Of a stretch of 64,000 bases of DNA, positions 25,384-34,218 are shown one piece after another. This DNA is from Prevotella ihumii. Its GTDB lineage: Bacteria; Bacteroidota; Bacteroidia; Bacteroidales; Bacteroidaceae. Location: the NCBI RefSeq assembly GCF_900155655.1, contig NZ_LT706987.1, positions 1,603,936 to 1,667,935 of the forward strand, written 5' to 3'. The notes beneath the pieces were generated by a model. It was not told the DNA's origin. It saw only the letters and a list, made by a program, of their open reading frames with translations, and did no database searches. Position numbers and translations under genes: made by a program. Within the stretch, counting starts at the first letter, position 1, and each line of letters starts with the position of its first letter.

Positions 25384-25390
25384 TTTTGAA

Positions 25391-25398
25391 TAACTTTG
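25391..25398 (+). promoter_or_regulatory. Nitroreductase -7 box
   Basis: TAACTTTG, perfect match to TAnnTTTG, about 20 bp before the nitroreductase start. No clear -33 TTTG. Confidence 0.6.
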
Positions 25399-25417
25399 TA
25401 GCCTAAAATTATCTAAA

Positions 25418-26155
25418 ATGGAAATGATAAAAAACAGACGAACAATAAGAAAGTATGCTAAGAAAGAAGTAGGAGAAGCTTTGTTGAAGACTTTATTGAC
25501 CGATGCTATGCGCACCCCGACTATGGGTAATCTGCAGCTTTATTCGGTGGTTGTAACCCGTGAAGATGAGGCTAAGGCAAGGCTCGCACCTGCTCATTTC
25601 AATCAACCGATGGTAACAGGGGCTTCGGTAGTGCTAACTTTTTGTGCCGATTTTCGTCGTACAAGTATTTGGGCGGAGAACAGAAAGGCTGTGCCAGGTT
25701 ATGATAACTTTCTTTCGTTCTTAAATGCTGCGTCCGATGCGTTGCTCTATTGTCAGACGTTCACTAATCTTGCTGAGGCAGAAGGATTGGGAACTTGCTA
25801 TTTGGGAACAACGATTTACAATCCTCAAGCCATTATTGATACCTTGAAACTTCCAAAACTTGTGATGCCAATAGCCACACTTACTGTGGGATACCCTGAC
25901 GAAATGCCTGCACAGTGTGAACGTTTGCCCATAGAAAGCATTATTCACGAGGAAGTGTATACCGACTATACGCCAGAAAGCATTGACCGTTTTTACACCG
26001 AAAAAGAAAATACGGAGGAGAATAAGAACTTCGTATATATAAATAAGGTGGAAACCTTGGCACAAATCTTTACAGATATTCGTTATAAAAAGAGTGATAA
26101 CGAAGCATTGTCAGTCAACTTTATGGACGCATTAAAGCAGCAAGGATTTCTATAA
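25418..26155 (+). CDS. Nitroreductase-family FMN oxidoreductase
   Basis: This 245-residue cytoplasmic flavoprotein reduces nitro compounds, quinones or flavins with NAD(P)H. It opens with the family's MEMIKNRRTIRKYAKKEV, where the RRTIRKY stretch binds FMN, and contains RTPTMGNLQLYSVVVTR, DALLYCQTFTNLAEAEGLGTCYLG and MPIATLTVGYPDE. The C-terminus has the longer tail seen in the NfsA/Frp branch. The natural substrate is unknown. The acetyltransferase gene follows 14 bp downstream and is probably co-transcribed. Confidence 0.9.
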   Translation: MEMIKNRRTIRKYAKKEVGEALLKTLLTDAMRTPTMGNLQLYSVVVTREDEAKARLAPAHFNQPMVTGASVVLTFCADFRRTSIWAENRKAVPGYDNFLSFLNAASDALLYCQTFTNLAEAEGLGTCYLGTTIYNPQAIIDTLKLPKLVMPIATLTVGYPDEMPAQCERLPIESIIHEEVYTDYTPESIDRFYTEKENTEENKNFVYINKVETLAQIFTDIRYKKSDNEALSVNFMDALKQQGFL

Positions 26156-26169
26156 GAAGGGTGTTTGCG

Positions 26170-26682
26170 ATGGAAATAATAAGAATTGGTGTTGAAAGCA
26201 TTGACACTCTGCGAGCACTAAGCATAGAAACGTTTAAAGATACCTTCGGCGCGGAAAACTCAGAGGTCGATATGGAGAAGTATGTAAACGAAAATCTATC
26301 AAGAGAGGTGTTGACAGCAGAGATAGAAAACACAGACTCGTACTTCTTTATGGGTGTAATTGACGGAACGCCAGTGGGTTATTTGAAATTAAACAAGGGT
26401 GATGCGCAAACCGAAAAACAAGGAGCGGAGAGCATAGAAATAGAACGTATCTATGTGCGTAAACCTTGGATAGGGAAAGGAATAGGCGGACTTTTGATAG
26501 ATTATGCCGTCAACTTTGCGGTTCAAAACCACTTCCCACGGTTATGGTTGGGTGTATGGGAGCGAAATGAAAGGGCAATAAAATTCTATGAAAAGAAGGG
26601 CTTTAATAGTTTTGCCGACCATATTTTCACCCTTGGAAATGATGCACAGAGAGATGTGTTGATGGAATTGAAACTGAAATAA
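26170..26682 (+). CDS. GNAT-family N-acetyltransferase
   Basis: This protein transfers an acetyl group from acetyl-CoA. Starting at 26170 (MEIIRIGVES) it has 170 residues; an ATG nine bases upstream would add three residues. Motif A (IERIYVRKPWIGKGIGGLLIDYA) holds the RxxGxG/A pyrophosphate loop as RKPWIGKGIG, and motif B is LGVWERNERAIKFYEKKGF. These segments resemble the PaiA/spermidine-type group, but the acceptor (protein, polyamine or antibiotic) cannot be named. It is the second gene of a short operon with the nitroreductase. Confidence 0.88.
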   Translation: MEIIRIGVESIDTLRALSIETFKDTFGAENSEVDMEKYVNENLSREVLTAEIENTDSYFFMGVIDGTPVGYLKLNKGDAQTEKQGAESIEIERIYVRKPWIGKGIGGLLIDYAVNFAVQNHFPRLWLGVWERNERAIKFYEKKGFNSFADHIFTLGNDAQRDVLMELKLK

Positions 26683-26713
26683 ATAGAGCTTTTCAGAACA
26701 GAAATGCCTATTC

Positions 26714-26913
26714 TTAAACCCAAATCGGTCGTTAGACTTCTTCGAGATTTGCGAGCTTATTTTGAGCTATTTTGGTTGTTTTTGAAGACGTTTAGCGAGC
26801 TAAACAACTGAAAAAACAAACGAAAAGAGCCAAAATAAGGTGCAAAGACGAAGAAAAGCATAACATCTAAACGCTTTAAAAAGCCTTTGCGGGCTAATGA
26901 CCGATTTGGGTTA
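26714..26913. mobile_element. MITE-like element, family A, copy 1
   Basis: This 200-bp non-coding element is bounded by TTAAACCCAAATCGGTCGTT and, facing it, ATGACCGATTTGGGTTAA. The interior is largely self-complementary (GAGCTATTTTGGTTGTTTTT against AAAAACAAACGAAAAGAGC). About 90% of it recurs at 41666-41867 and, inverted, at 51156-51356. It has no open frame, so movement would need a transposase from elsewhere. Confidence 0.85.
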
Positions 26914-26922
26914 AAAACCAAA

Positions 26923-26962
26923 AATCGCACAAGTTTGCTTAGAATAGCTTACTTGTGCGATT
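26923..26962. terminator. Bidirectional terminator between convergent genes
   Basis: AATCGCACAAGT (26923-26934) and ACTTGTGCGATT (26951-26962) form a perfect 12-bp stem. T-rich runs follow on both strands. It serves the acetyltransferase from the left and kup from the right. Confidence 0.8.
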
Positions 26963-26970
26963 GCTTTTTT

Positions 26971-28947
26971 TTATTTTATAGGCTCTTTTCGTTTTGGTGT
27001 CATTCTGTGTGGGTGCGAGCGGAAAGAGAGGCTAAGAGGAACATTCTCCACAATAACATTGCTTGTATCCAAGCCCCAAGCCCGTGAAATATTGATACGC
27101 ATCTTGCCTATTAAGTGGTAAAGGTTCATTATAAATCGCTCACGGGTGGAGAATAGATTGAGCGACATATAGATGCGATTGATTAACACAAAAATGAAGT
27201 TGGCTGGAACATTGTGCTTCTCTAACGATGGGTAGCAACTATCGAGGGTGAACTCTCCATTTTCAACCAATTCTTCTATAATCTGGCGAAAGTAAAGGTT
27301 GACGAATGGTTGCACACGGAAACCTAATTTGAGGTTGATGCGATAAAGCGTATTGGGAACAAGGGTGAAAAATTCGTAATCCAAACTTGAAGGGTCGTCT
27401 TGATATTCTATGTGAAAGAGAATGTAATGGTCGGCACGTAGGGGGTGCTTATTGATGATAGAATAAAGTATCTTTTGTTCTATGTCGTATTTGCCTGCAA
27501 GTTTGCTGAGGAAAACCATATTGGTAGCAAACTTTGGTATGGTGGTGTCGTTCTTAATATCTGAAATGATGGCAAACGAGTCGCGAACATCTTGACGATT
27601 TACTTGTTGACTGCGGAGAAGTTTACCATTATACCACACGTACATTATGGTAAACAAAATGCCAGCAAGCAGCATTGTTACCCAACCTCCGTGCATAAAT
27701 TTGAACATATTTGCAACGAAGAATACGCTTTCAATGCCTAAAAAGAAGAGGGCAAAAGGTAGAACTACGAAGCGTGAAACGTGCTTCATTTGAAGGAAAG
27801 CAAGCAATAAACAGGTGGTCATAAGCATCGTTATGGTAATGGAAAGACCGTATGCTGCCTCCATATTTTCAGAACTTTGGAAGAACAGAATTACAAGGAT
27901 ACACGAGATAAAGAGAGCTGAATTGATGGCAGGGATATAGAGTTGCCCTTTAAGAAGAGTAGGGTATTTAATCTTCTGACGAGGCCAAAACTTCAAGTTC
28001 ATTGCTTCGCTGAAGATGGTAAACGAACCACTGATGAGTGCTTGACTGGCAATGATGGCAGCAAGGGTTGCCATAATCACGCCAAAGAACAACATTTGTT
28101 TGGGCATAATGGCGTAAAAGGGATTTATACCTGAAGGCAGATGGTGGGCATTGTTGATAATCCAAGCCCCTTGACCTAAATAGTTGAGTATCAAAGTTGT
28201 TTTCACAAAAGCCCAGCTTACGCGTATGTTCTTTGCACCACAGTGTCCAAGGTCGGAATAGAGGGCTTCTGCACCTGTTGTACATAGAAATACTGCACCC
28301 AAAATGAGGAACCATTCGGGGTTGTGGGTCAATAAATTAATGGCATAATATGGATTGAAAGCCTTCAGAATGGGCATATATTCAGCAATATGGCTTGCTC
28401 CGATAAGTCCCATCATTGAAAACCAAATGAGCATTAATGGACCAAAGAGCTTTCCAATGGTCTTTGTACCAAACTGTTGGATAAAGAATAATACCGTGAT
28501 AATGCACAGACAGATGGGGATAATAGGGGTTTCGGGTTCGTAATTTTGCAATCCTTCGATAGCTGAAAGCACTGTAATAGAAGGTGTTATGACACCATCT
28601 GCCACCAATGTGCTTGCCCCAAGAATGGCAAGGATATAAAACCAACGCTTGCTTCGTTTTCTTATGAGCGCATAAAGAGCCAATATGCCACCTTCACCCT
28701 TATTGTCGGCACGAAGCGCAACAAGCACATATTTGATTGTAGTTTGCAAAGTAAGCGTCCAAATGATGCACGAAACTGCGCCAATGATGTAGTTGGCATC
28801 AACCACAGATACAGCTCTTACGATAGCTTTCATTACATACAGCGGCGAAGTACCAATGTCGCCAAACACAATACCGAGTGTTACGATGACACCCATCACG
28901 CTAAGACGATGATGATTAGCGTGTTTAATGTTAGAGTCTACTGACAT
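26971..28947 (-). CDS. kup: Kup-family potassium uptake transporter
   Basis: This inner-membrane K+ importer is driven by proton symport. I start at 28947 (MSVDSNIKHANHH, 658 residues); the ATG at 28998 lies upstream of the likely -7 box and adds an odd leader. It has the Kup signature GIVFGDIGTSPLYVMKAI near the N-terminus, about 12 hydrophobic helices including NKGEGGILALYALI, TGAEALYSDLGHCGAKNIR and SQALISGSFTIFSEAMNL, and a cytoplasmic C-terminal domain of some 200 residues (NMVFLSKL... onward). It is a single gene. Confidence 0.95.
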   Translation of the reverse strand: MSVDSNIKHANHHRLSVMGVIVTLGIVFGDIGTSPLYVMKAIVRAVSVVDANYIIGAVSCIIWTLTLQTTIKYVLVALRADNKGEGGILALYALIRKRSKRWFYILAILGASTLVADGVITPSITVLSAIEGLQNYEPETPIIPICLCIITVLFFIQQFGTKTIGKLFGPLMLIWFSMMGLIGASHIAEYMPILKAFNPYYAINLLTHNPEWFLILGAVFLCTTGAEALYSDLGHCGAKNIRVSWAFVKTTLILNYLGQGAWIINNAHHLPSGINPFYAIMPKQMLFFGVIMATLAAIIASQALISGSFTIFSEAMNLKFWPRQKIKYPTLLKGQLYIPAINSALFISCILVILFFQSSENMEAAYGLSITITMLMTTCLLLAFLQMKHVSRFVVLPFALFFLGIESVFFVANMFKFMHGGWVTMLLAGILFTIMYVWYNGKLLRSQQVNRQDVRDSFAIISDIKNDTTIPKFATNMVFLSKLAGKYDIEQKILYSIINKHPLRADHYILFHIEYQDDPSSLDYEFFTLVPNTLYRINLKLGFRVQPFVNLYFRQIIEELVENGEFTLDSCYPSLEKHNVPANFIFVLINRIYMSLNLFSTRERFIMNLYHLIGKMRINISRAWGLDTSNVIVENVPLSLSFRSHPHRMTPKRKEPIK

Positions 28948-28969
28948 ATTTATTATCCAAAAATTGGTG

Positions 28970-28977
28970 CAAAGGTA
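28970..28977 (-). promoter_or_regulatory. kup -7 box
   Basis: Minus-strand TACCTTTG followed by CA, 23-30 bp before the preferred kup start. The -33 region is T-rich without an exact TTTG at the best distance. Confidence 0.6.
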
Positions 28978-29200
28978 AGAAAAAACTTTATCTATCAAAA
29001 TTTAATAGCATATTATTAATGCTGTTGCTTAAAAATAAGTGAAAATAACCCTACCCATTGGCAGAATTAATTACGAGCGTATTTCATTTTTCCAACGAGT
29101 TTTGTTGTTATGCTGATTTAACATTTTAATTCCACAAATAGGATTGTTTGATACTTCTTATTATGTGTTCCAAATATCCTTTATTGACATTTGGTATTGT

Positions 29201-29282
29201 CAAAGTTCAACTATGACAATGCCAAACATATATGTTTTACCATCTTAATATTGATGTTTGGCGTCCTCAAAGTTCAACTTTT
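29201..29282. repeat. Phased palindrome array, cluster 3, inside a longer repeat
   Basis: Units are centred at 29208 (CAAAGTTCAACTATG), 29230.5 (AAACATATATGTTT) and 29275 (CAAAGTTCAACTTTT), with a decayed unit at the expected step between. The surrounding 29100-29395 is similar to 47780-48075, including downstream GTTCTATATT and TTGCACACTTTC, so the array belongs to a repeat of roughly 280 bp. Confidence 0.8.
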
Positions 29283-29395
29283 ACCTTCTGAAATACCACT
29301 TAATAGCACTTTTATTGTTCATATTTGTCTTTTATTCGTTCTATATTACCACGAATTAAATGCTATGTTCTTGCACACTTTCTCTTATTTATTCA

Positions 29396-29800
29396 TTACT
29401 CATTAGTAGTCAATGGTTTATAATTGCACACGCATTTATGCCACTTTTGTGAGTCATACTTCTTTTGAACGTATATACACGAATTATGACCAATGTATTT
29501 AACACTTACCCGAAGTAAAACCGAAAAACCGAAAAAGATAAGCGACAAACACGTTATCCATCGAATGAGGTAACAAAAGGTATAGTGGCTAAAAAGTAAA
29601 AATAACTCTGCCAATGGGGCATCTATATTTTATGATGTGCAAAGGTGGAGTTTGGTTTGGCTTAAGGCTGGTTCTATAAATTAGCTTTGTTAGGCTTTGG
29701 CACTTTTGCAGCAGTGAAATAAAGTGTTCTATATAGCAGTAATCTTGTTCAGAAATGATTTTTTAACACAGATAGGGTAATTGGGTAAGTGAATAATATA
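29396..29800. other. Gap with no assignable feature
   Basis: This is AT-rich sequence between the cluster-3 repeat and the promoter of the next gene. I see no credible gene, RNA or strong hairpin. A 72-codon minus-strand frame at 29396-29614 lacks family resemblance and a ribosome-binding context. Confidence 0.4.
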
Positions 29801-29808
29801 TAACTTTG
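29801..29808 (+). promoter_or_regulatory. -7 box of the small barrel gene
   Basis: TAACTTTG, a perfect TAnnTTTG, 40 bp before the start codon. The -33 element is weak. Confidence 0.55.
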
Positions 29809-29848
29809 CCGAGATTAATATTAGCTCATTTAAAATAACAAAGTATTT

Positions 29849-30331
29849 ATGAAAAAAGTTTTATTGGTTGCAATGGTTGGAATTATTAGTCTTTCAGCTT
29901 CAGCACAGTCGCTTAAAGGACACATAGAGGGAGGATATACGTTTGGCGACCACGATGGCGGACGTCTTGAATTTTTAGGTGCATTAGGCGGTAAAGTGAA
30001 CAAGCATTTCTTTTTAGGTGGTGGTGTAGGTTTGAACTATTACACAACAGCTGACATCTGTACACTCCCAATCTTTGTTAATGCACGTGTTAAAATCCCT
30101 GTATCGGGCAATATTCGCCCATTTTTCGACCTTAAACCGGGTTATGGCGTATCTTTAGACAGCGATATTAATGGTGGTTTCTATTTTAATGGCACATTTG
30201 GTATCGAATTTTCTAAGGTTACAGTGGGCATAGGTTATGGCACACAAACTTTCAAGGTGTCTGATGGTTTTCATACCAGTGCCATAGGAAGCAATGGAGG
30301 TTTATCTTTGAAGCTCGGATACGAGTTTTAA
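29849..30331 (+). CDS. Small outer-membrane beta-barrel protein
   Basis: This 160-residue exported protein has a signal peptide (MKKVLLVAMVGIISLSASAQ). The remainder alternates Gly/aromatic strands typical of an eight-stranded barrel (GHIEGGYTFGDHDGG, KHFFLGGGVGLNYY, TFGIEFSKVTVGIGYGTQTF) and ends LKLGYEF with an aromatic C-terminus. No peptidoglycan-binding domain follows. The function is not known and it could be a simple porin-like or adhesion barrel. The TAA stop is formed at the edge of a MITE-type terminal repeat that begins right there. Confidence 0.8.
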   Translation: MKKVLLVAMVGIISLSASAQSLKGHIEGGYTFGDHDGGRLEFLGALGGKVNKHFFLGGGVGLNYYTTADICTLPIFVNARVKIPVSGNIRPFFDLKPGYGVSLDSDINGGFYFNGTFGIEFSKVTVGIGYGTQTFKVSDGFHTSAIGSNGGLSLKLGYEF

Positions 30332-30546
30332 CCCAAATCTTGCTTTAACCCAAATCGCTCATTAGACCAGTTTAGGTACTTATTCATTTATTTACGAAAC
30401 CTATGAGATGTCTTTTTGTCTTATTTTGGCTTTATTTTACCTATATCTGCTGTCACATAGCCCGCTATGCTCCTTTGATATATGCAAAATAAATCTCAAA
30501 ATAAGTTCAAAAATACATTCTCATTCTAACGACCGATTTGGGTTTA
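30327..30546. mobile_element. MITE-like element, family B, full copy with doubled left end
   Basis: The left end has two terminal repeats in a row (30327 and 30344), then an interior containing CCTATGAGATGTCTTTTTG, CACATAGCCCGCTATGCTCC and AAAATACATTCTCATTC, and the right end ACGACCGATTTGGGTTTAA. It shares only its ends and a short AAATAAG-TTCAAAA stretch with family A. A left-truncated copy lies at 43597-43748. The remaining sequence to 30617 shows nothing else. Confidence 0.8.
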
Positions 30547-30617
30547 ATCTCCTTATAGCGATTGTCATTATATCGTCAGGTTTTATTTTATAAAGTGGTG
30601 GCTATTCATTCCTATGC

Positions 30618-31067
30618 TTATAATTCCTCATAGTTAGGAATGTCTTTCAGAAACTTATAGGCTTGATTTTCGTAGTCCATCTTACAAATATATGAGTCTA
30701 TGCCGTTTGAAACAACAAGATAATCTACGTGGAGTAGGAGGTTGTAAACTGCAATTTGGTCAAAAACTTTTTGGGATAGCTTGATGTGTGGGGCTTTGTA
30801 TTCCAATATCATTCGTGGACGGAGCTGTGTGTCGTACAATACACTATCGGCTCTGATAACCTTATCGCCTATCTGCAATGCCACCTCGTTGGCGAGTAAG
30901 GAAGTAGGGTAGTGCTTATGGTCGATGAGGAGGTGCACAAAGTGTTGGCGAACCCATTCCTCTGGGGTGAGAACGATAAACTTTCGGCGGAGTACGTCAA
31001 ATATTTTGCGCTGTCCGTCTATATTTTTTATGTTTATATTGTAAGGTGGGAGATTGAGTTCAATCAT
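30618..31067 (-). CDS. HsdR N-terminal-like (type I restriction R-type) domain protein
   Basis: This 149-residue protein resembles the nuclease-like N-terminal domain seen in type I restriction R subunits. The stretch QIGDKVIRADSVLYD followed by RPRMILEYKAP has the D...ExK pattern of a PD-(D/E)xK nuclease. No helicase, methylase or specificity gene is nearby, so it is not a restriction system by itself. In Bacteroidetes a small gene of this type commonly sits beside holA, as here. Its role is unknown; DNA repair or nucleolytic processing is a guess. A consensus minus-strand promoter at the start of holA could serve it through a long repeat-filled leader. Confidence 0.75.
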   Translation of the reverse strand: MIELNLPPYNINIKNIDGQRKIFDVLRRKFIVLTPEEWVRQHFVHLLIDHKHYPTSLLANEVALQIGDKVIRADSVLYDTQLRPRMILEYKAPHIKLSQKVFDQIAVYNLLLHVDYLVVSNGIDSYICKMDYENQAYKFLKDIPNYEEL

Positions 31068-31141
31068 CTTTTATCTCATTATTTCTAAACCTACGTATGC
31101 TTAAAACTTACGTAAAATTTTGTTGTCTGTTATTATTCGTT

Positions 31142-31487
31142 TATCTTTGCATAAGATATAGCTGCTTGTGGCAAACTGAAAGAATATCTTTCCTTGCGCC
31201 TTTTACAATATCTTTGTATAAGATAGGCTACCCTCGCACGGTGTAGGGGCTCGATTTATCGAGTTCCTCTGCTGCAATGAATTGGTGTTCGGACCGTGAT
31301 CAATCACGCTCCTACGTTTAAACATAGCCTTGTTAGCACTATCTTTGCATAAGATAGGCTGCCCTCTCACGGTGTAGGGACTCTATTTATCGAGTTCCAT
31401 ATGTTGCAAAAGCTGTGTGTTGGAACGTAATAAATCACGCTCCTACATTTAAAGCATAGCCTCGTTTGCACTATCTTTATATAAGAT
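31142..31487. repeat. 66/132-bp modular repeat with palindromic modules (left locus)
   Basis: The core CTATCTTTGCATAAGATAG, itself a palindrome, recurs at 31142, 31209, 31340 and 31472, i.e. steps of 67, 131 and 132 bp. Two of the long steps contain an imperfect inverted element opening TGTAGGGRCTCNATTTATCG and closing with CACGCTCCTAC (31242-31315 and 31373-31447). The same modules occur at 34219-34490. It lies between the HsdR_N gene and holA, and the last core could carry the holA promoter. Confidence 0.85.
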
Positions 31488-31541
31488 AACAGCTTTATCT
31501 ATTCAATTTATCATTCATTTACAAAGGTAAGAAAAAAGTAG

Positions 31542-32567
31542 ATGCCAGCAAAACAAGGAACAACTTTTCAAAGTGTAATGAGCGACTTGAAGGCTCGCAA
31601 GTTTGCCCCAATCTATGTATTGATGGGCGAGGAGTCGTATTACATCGATCAAATAACGGACTATATCGCGGCTAATGTACTGCGTCCAGAGGAACAAGAC
31701 TTTAATCAAACCATTTGTTTTGGCTCTGACGTCACTGCTGTGCAGGTTGCTGATATGGCTCGACGCTTCCCAATGATGTCAGAATATCAAGTGGTGATAG
31801 TAAAGGAGGCACAGAATATTCGTTCACTCGATGCGTTAGAAAAGTATCTGCGCAATCCTGTCCAATCTACAATTCTTGTGTGGTGTCATAAGAATGGAAA
31901 GATAGATGCTCGTAAGAAAGCTTTATCGTTAGCACAAAGTGTAGGTGTGGTATTTGAGAGCAAGAAATTGCGCGAGTATCAGCTGCCCGATTTTATTTTG
32001 AGTTTTCTAAAGACAAAGCAGGTTAGCATTGATCCTAAGTCGTGTCAGATGATTGCCGACCACGTAGGAGCTGACCTTAATCGCCTTACTTCTGAACTTG
32101 AAAAAGTTGTTCTATCCTTAACCAACGAGGATAAACGCATCACTCCTGAAATTGTAGAGCAAGAGATAGGCATTAGCAAAGAGTTTAATGCTTTCGAACT
32201 CCGTGATGCCATTGTCCATAGAAATGTGTTCAAAGCCAACCAAATTGTAAACTACTTTGACAAGAACCCTAAGGCAGGCTCGCTTTATTCTTTCCTCCCA
32301 TTGCTCTTCACTTATTTTCAGAACCTGATGATAGTGCACTATGCGCCACAAAAAGCTTCCGAAACAGACATCGCAAAGTCATTAGATTTGAAGTCTACTT
32401 GGGGCGCAAAAGATTATTTTACTGGTCTACGAAGTTACTCAGCACGTAAAACTATGGAGATAATTTCTAAGTTTAGAGAGGTAGATGCGAAGAGTAAAGG
32501 ACTTGATAATCCAAGTACAGGTGCAGGTGAACTGATGAAAGAGCTTATATTTTTCATTTTACATTAG
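31542..32567 (+). CDS. holA: DNA polymerase III, delta subunit
   Basis: Delta opens the beta sliding clamp during loading and is part of the clamp-loader complex. The 341-residue length is typical. Recognisable parts are the N-terminal FAPIYVLMGEESYYIDQITDYI, the MSEYQVVIVKEAQNI Walker-B-like strand (no nucleotide is bound by delta), the LNRLTSELEKVVLSL helix, and the C-terminal collar domain. The start at 31542 follows an A-rich region. The gene is alone on its strand, with an efficient terminator at 32668. Confidence 0.92.
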   Translation: MPAKQGTTFQSVMSDLKARKFAPIYVLMGEESYYIDQITDYIAANVLRPEEQDFNQTICFGSDVTAVQVADMARRFPMMSEYQVVIVKEAQNIRSLDALEKYLRNPVQSTILVWCHKNGKIDARKKALSLAQSVGVVFESKKLREYQLPDFILSFLKTKQVSIDPKSCQMIADHVGADLNRLTSELEKVVLSLTNEDKRITPEIVEQEIGISKEFNAFELRDAIVHRNVFKANQIVNYFDKNPKAGSLYSFLPLLFTYFQNLMIVHYAPQKASETDIAKSLDLKSTWGAKDYFTGLRSYSARKTMEIISKFREVDAKSKGLDNPSTGAGELMKELIFFILH

Positions 32568-32667
32568 TAAAAACGCCTATTTTGGCGAATTAAAACATCG
32601 TTTTTGGCTTGTTTTTATACCCAAAATGCCTGAGAAACGCTCATTTTAAGCATTTTTTGAGCTAAAA

Positions 32668-32695
32668 CAAACGTCCCTCACGGGGCGTTTTTTTT
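32668..32695 (+). terminator. Terminator after holA
   Basis: ACGTCCC and GGGGCGT pair (one G-T) around TCAC. Eight Ts follow directly. It is 100 bp after the holA stop. A smaller CGCC-TATTTT-GGCG hairpin precedes it. Confidence 0.8.
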
Positions 32696-32699
32696 GTTT

Positions 32700-33320
32700 A
32701 AAGTGTTCATAATAGGGGAGTTATCCGTTTTTAAGTTGTTCATATTTCTCGTATTTTTCACCAACTAAGCCCTTGTCTTTAAATACGAGAAATATGACCG
32801 AAAACAGCTTTTTGCCAAAGCTGCGATTTATTATTAATTATCATTAACGTTTAACATACTAAACATTTTATTTGTATTTGTAAAATTATAAACGTAAAGT
32901 TTTAAACATTAAGCAATATTTAAAATAATGAATAATGCACATTTAGATTTACATTTAAGAATACAAACCTAAATAAAGAAGTTTAATAATTTAAACGTTT
33001 AAATATACAGGCTCAATATGTGTAATGTAAAGCGTTAAAAACCAATAATTTAAATCAAATAATTAAATGTTTTAGGGTCGATGTTTTGTGATTTAGAAGA
33101 TAAATGGTGAATATTTGTGGATTTAGCTTTGTAATCTGTTGTAACTACCTATTAATAACCAGATATATAGGTAAATTCTTTATTTTATTGCTTAAATAGG
33201 CTTTTAAGGTGTATGTTTAGATTTCTATATGTAAAGCTAAATTGCACACTGAGCCAACTTTAATAGTTTAAACTTCTAAATATTGAAATTTAAATATATG
33301 TATCTAAACTTTTTTCTTTA
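32700..33320. other. AT-rich region with recurring TTTAAAC motifs
   Basis: About 620 bp of very AT-rich sequence lies between holA and the HTH gene. TTTAAAC or GTTTAAA occurs at least four times (near 32901, 32990, 32998, 33268), along with repeated ACATTTAGATTT and GTTTAGATTTC phrases. There is no credible gene or RNA. It could be a protein-binding or bending region upstream of the regulator, or an unwinding element. DnaA-box clusters were not seen. Confidence 0.4.
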
Positions 33321-33324
33321 ATAT

Positions 33325-33355
33325 TTTGGTATGTAAAAACTTTGTTTTACCTTTG
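33325..33355 (+). promoter_or_regulatory. Promoter of the HTH regulator
   Basis: TTTG (33325-33328), a 19-bp spacer, TACCTTTG (33348-33355): a full consensus match. Just downstream, TATCCCATATAGGGTA is a small palindrome (CCC-ATATA-GGG) that could be an autoregulatory operator. Confidence 0.8.
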
Positions 33356-33406
33356 TAAAATCAAAAGGTTTATCCCATATAGGGTAAAATAAGGCACGAT
33401 TAACGT

Positions 33407-33865
33407 ATGAAGGACAGAATTAATCAGTTGATGAAGAGTCAGCACATGACCCAACAGACGTTTGCAGATTTTATAGGTATATCAACTGCATCGTTGAGTA
33501 GCATCTTTAACGGACGCACTAAACCCACCCTTAACACGGTCGAAGCTATTCGTGGAAAATTTCCTACGATAAGTCTCGATTGGTTGATGTATGGCACAGG
33601 GAGTATGTTTAACGATAGCGAGCCCACCAATAGTGATTTTACAGATGGTGGTGCTATGGCTGACGGAGGAAACTTTTTTGAAGGCGAAACTACTCCTTCC
33701 CTCCCCTTTGATAATGTAGAGCCATTACAGCAATATACCTCTGCTGCACCCAAACAAATGGTTAAGACCGAGGTGAAGTATATTGACCGTCCCCAACGTA
33801 ACATCACCGAGATACGTATCTTCTTTGATGATCAAACGTGGGAGAGCTTTGTACCTAAGAAATAA
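33407..33865 (+). CDS. XRE-type helix-turn-helix regulator
   Basis: This 152-residue DNA-binding protein has a Cro/cI-type HTH at residues 4-65 (MTQQTFADFIGISTASLSSI, then FNGRTKPTLNTVEAI and LDWLMYGTG). A flexible Gly/Asp/Pro-rich middle follows, then a short charged C-terminal segment (ITEIRIFFDDQTWESFVPKK), which may be for dimer or partner contact. There is no phage or toxin-antitoxin context. The targets are unknown. The strong promoter, the long AT-rich upstream region and a palindrome in the leader suggest tightly controlled expression. Confidence 0.85.
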   Translation: MKDRINQLMKSQHMTQQTFADFIGISTASLSSIFNGRTKPTLNTVEAIRGKFPTISLDWLMYGTGSMFNDSEPTNSDFTDGGAMADGGNFFEGETTPSLPFDNVEPLQQYTSAAPKQMVKTEVKYIDRPQRNITEIRIFFDDQTWESFVPKK

Positions 33866-33950
33866 CGTGCAACTAAAAATATAGACTTGAGCGTATAGAA
33901 ATACCGCTTGCAATAATTGTTCTATATTTCCTTATATCATATTCTTTGCA

Positions 33951-34000
33951 AAATCATCTATCGCTTCATAAATTGGAATGAATGGGTAGATGATTTTTTA
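33951..34000 (+). terminator. Terminator after the HTH gene
   Basis: AAATCATCTA (33951-33960) pairs with TAGATGATTT (33987-33996), followed by TTTTATTTTTG. The loop is 26 nt. The stretch 34006-34210 shows nothing assignable. Confidence 0.65.
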
Positions 34001-34218
34001 TTTTTGTTCTCTTTCCTTTCGGTGTAATTCATAGGGCATATAGATTTCTAAACACTTTTTGTTGGGCTAAAAAGCAATGAGTTTTCTGTTTTTAGGTTCT
34101 AAAACCATATCTTTTCTTCTTCCTTTATGCTATTATATACGGTTAGAAAACGCATCCTCTTTTCCTTTCTCCGCAAACTAATATGGGGTATTCTTTTGGC
34201 TAAGAAGTTTATATTTGC

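Noticed and set aside
25324..25417. Cobalamin riboswitch upstream of the B12-dependent reductase
   Set aside because: Only about 95 bp separate the divergent genes and the conserved B12-box sequence is absent.
30618..31067. Part of a type I restriction system
   Set aside because: Only an HsdR_N-like domain is present; no helicase part, HsdM or HsdS anywhere near.
32700..33406. Replication origin
   Set aside because: AT-rich, but no cluster of TTATNCACA-type DnaA boxes and no dnaA neighbour.
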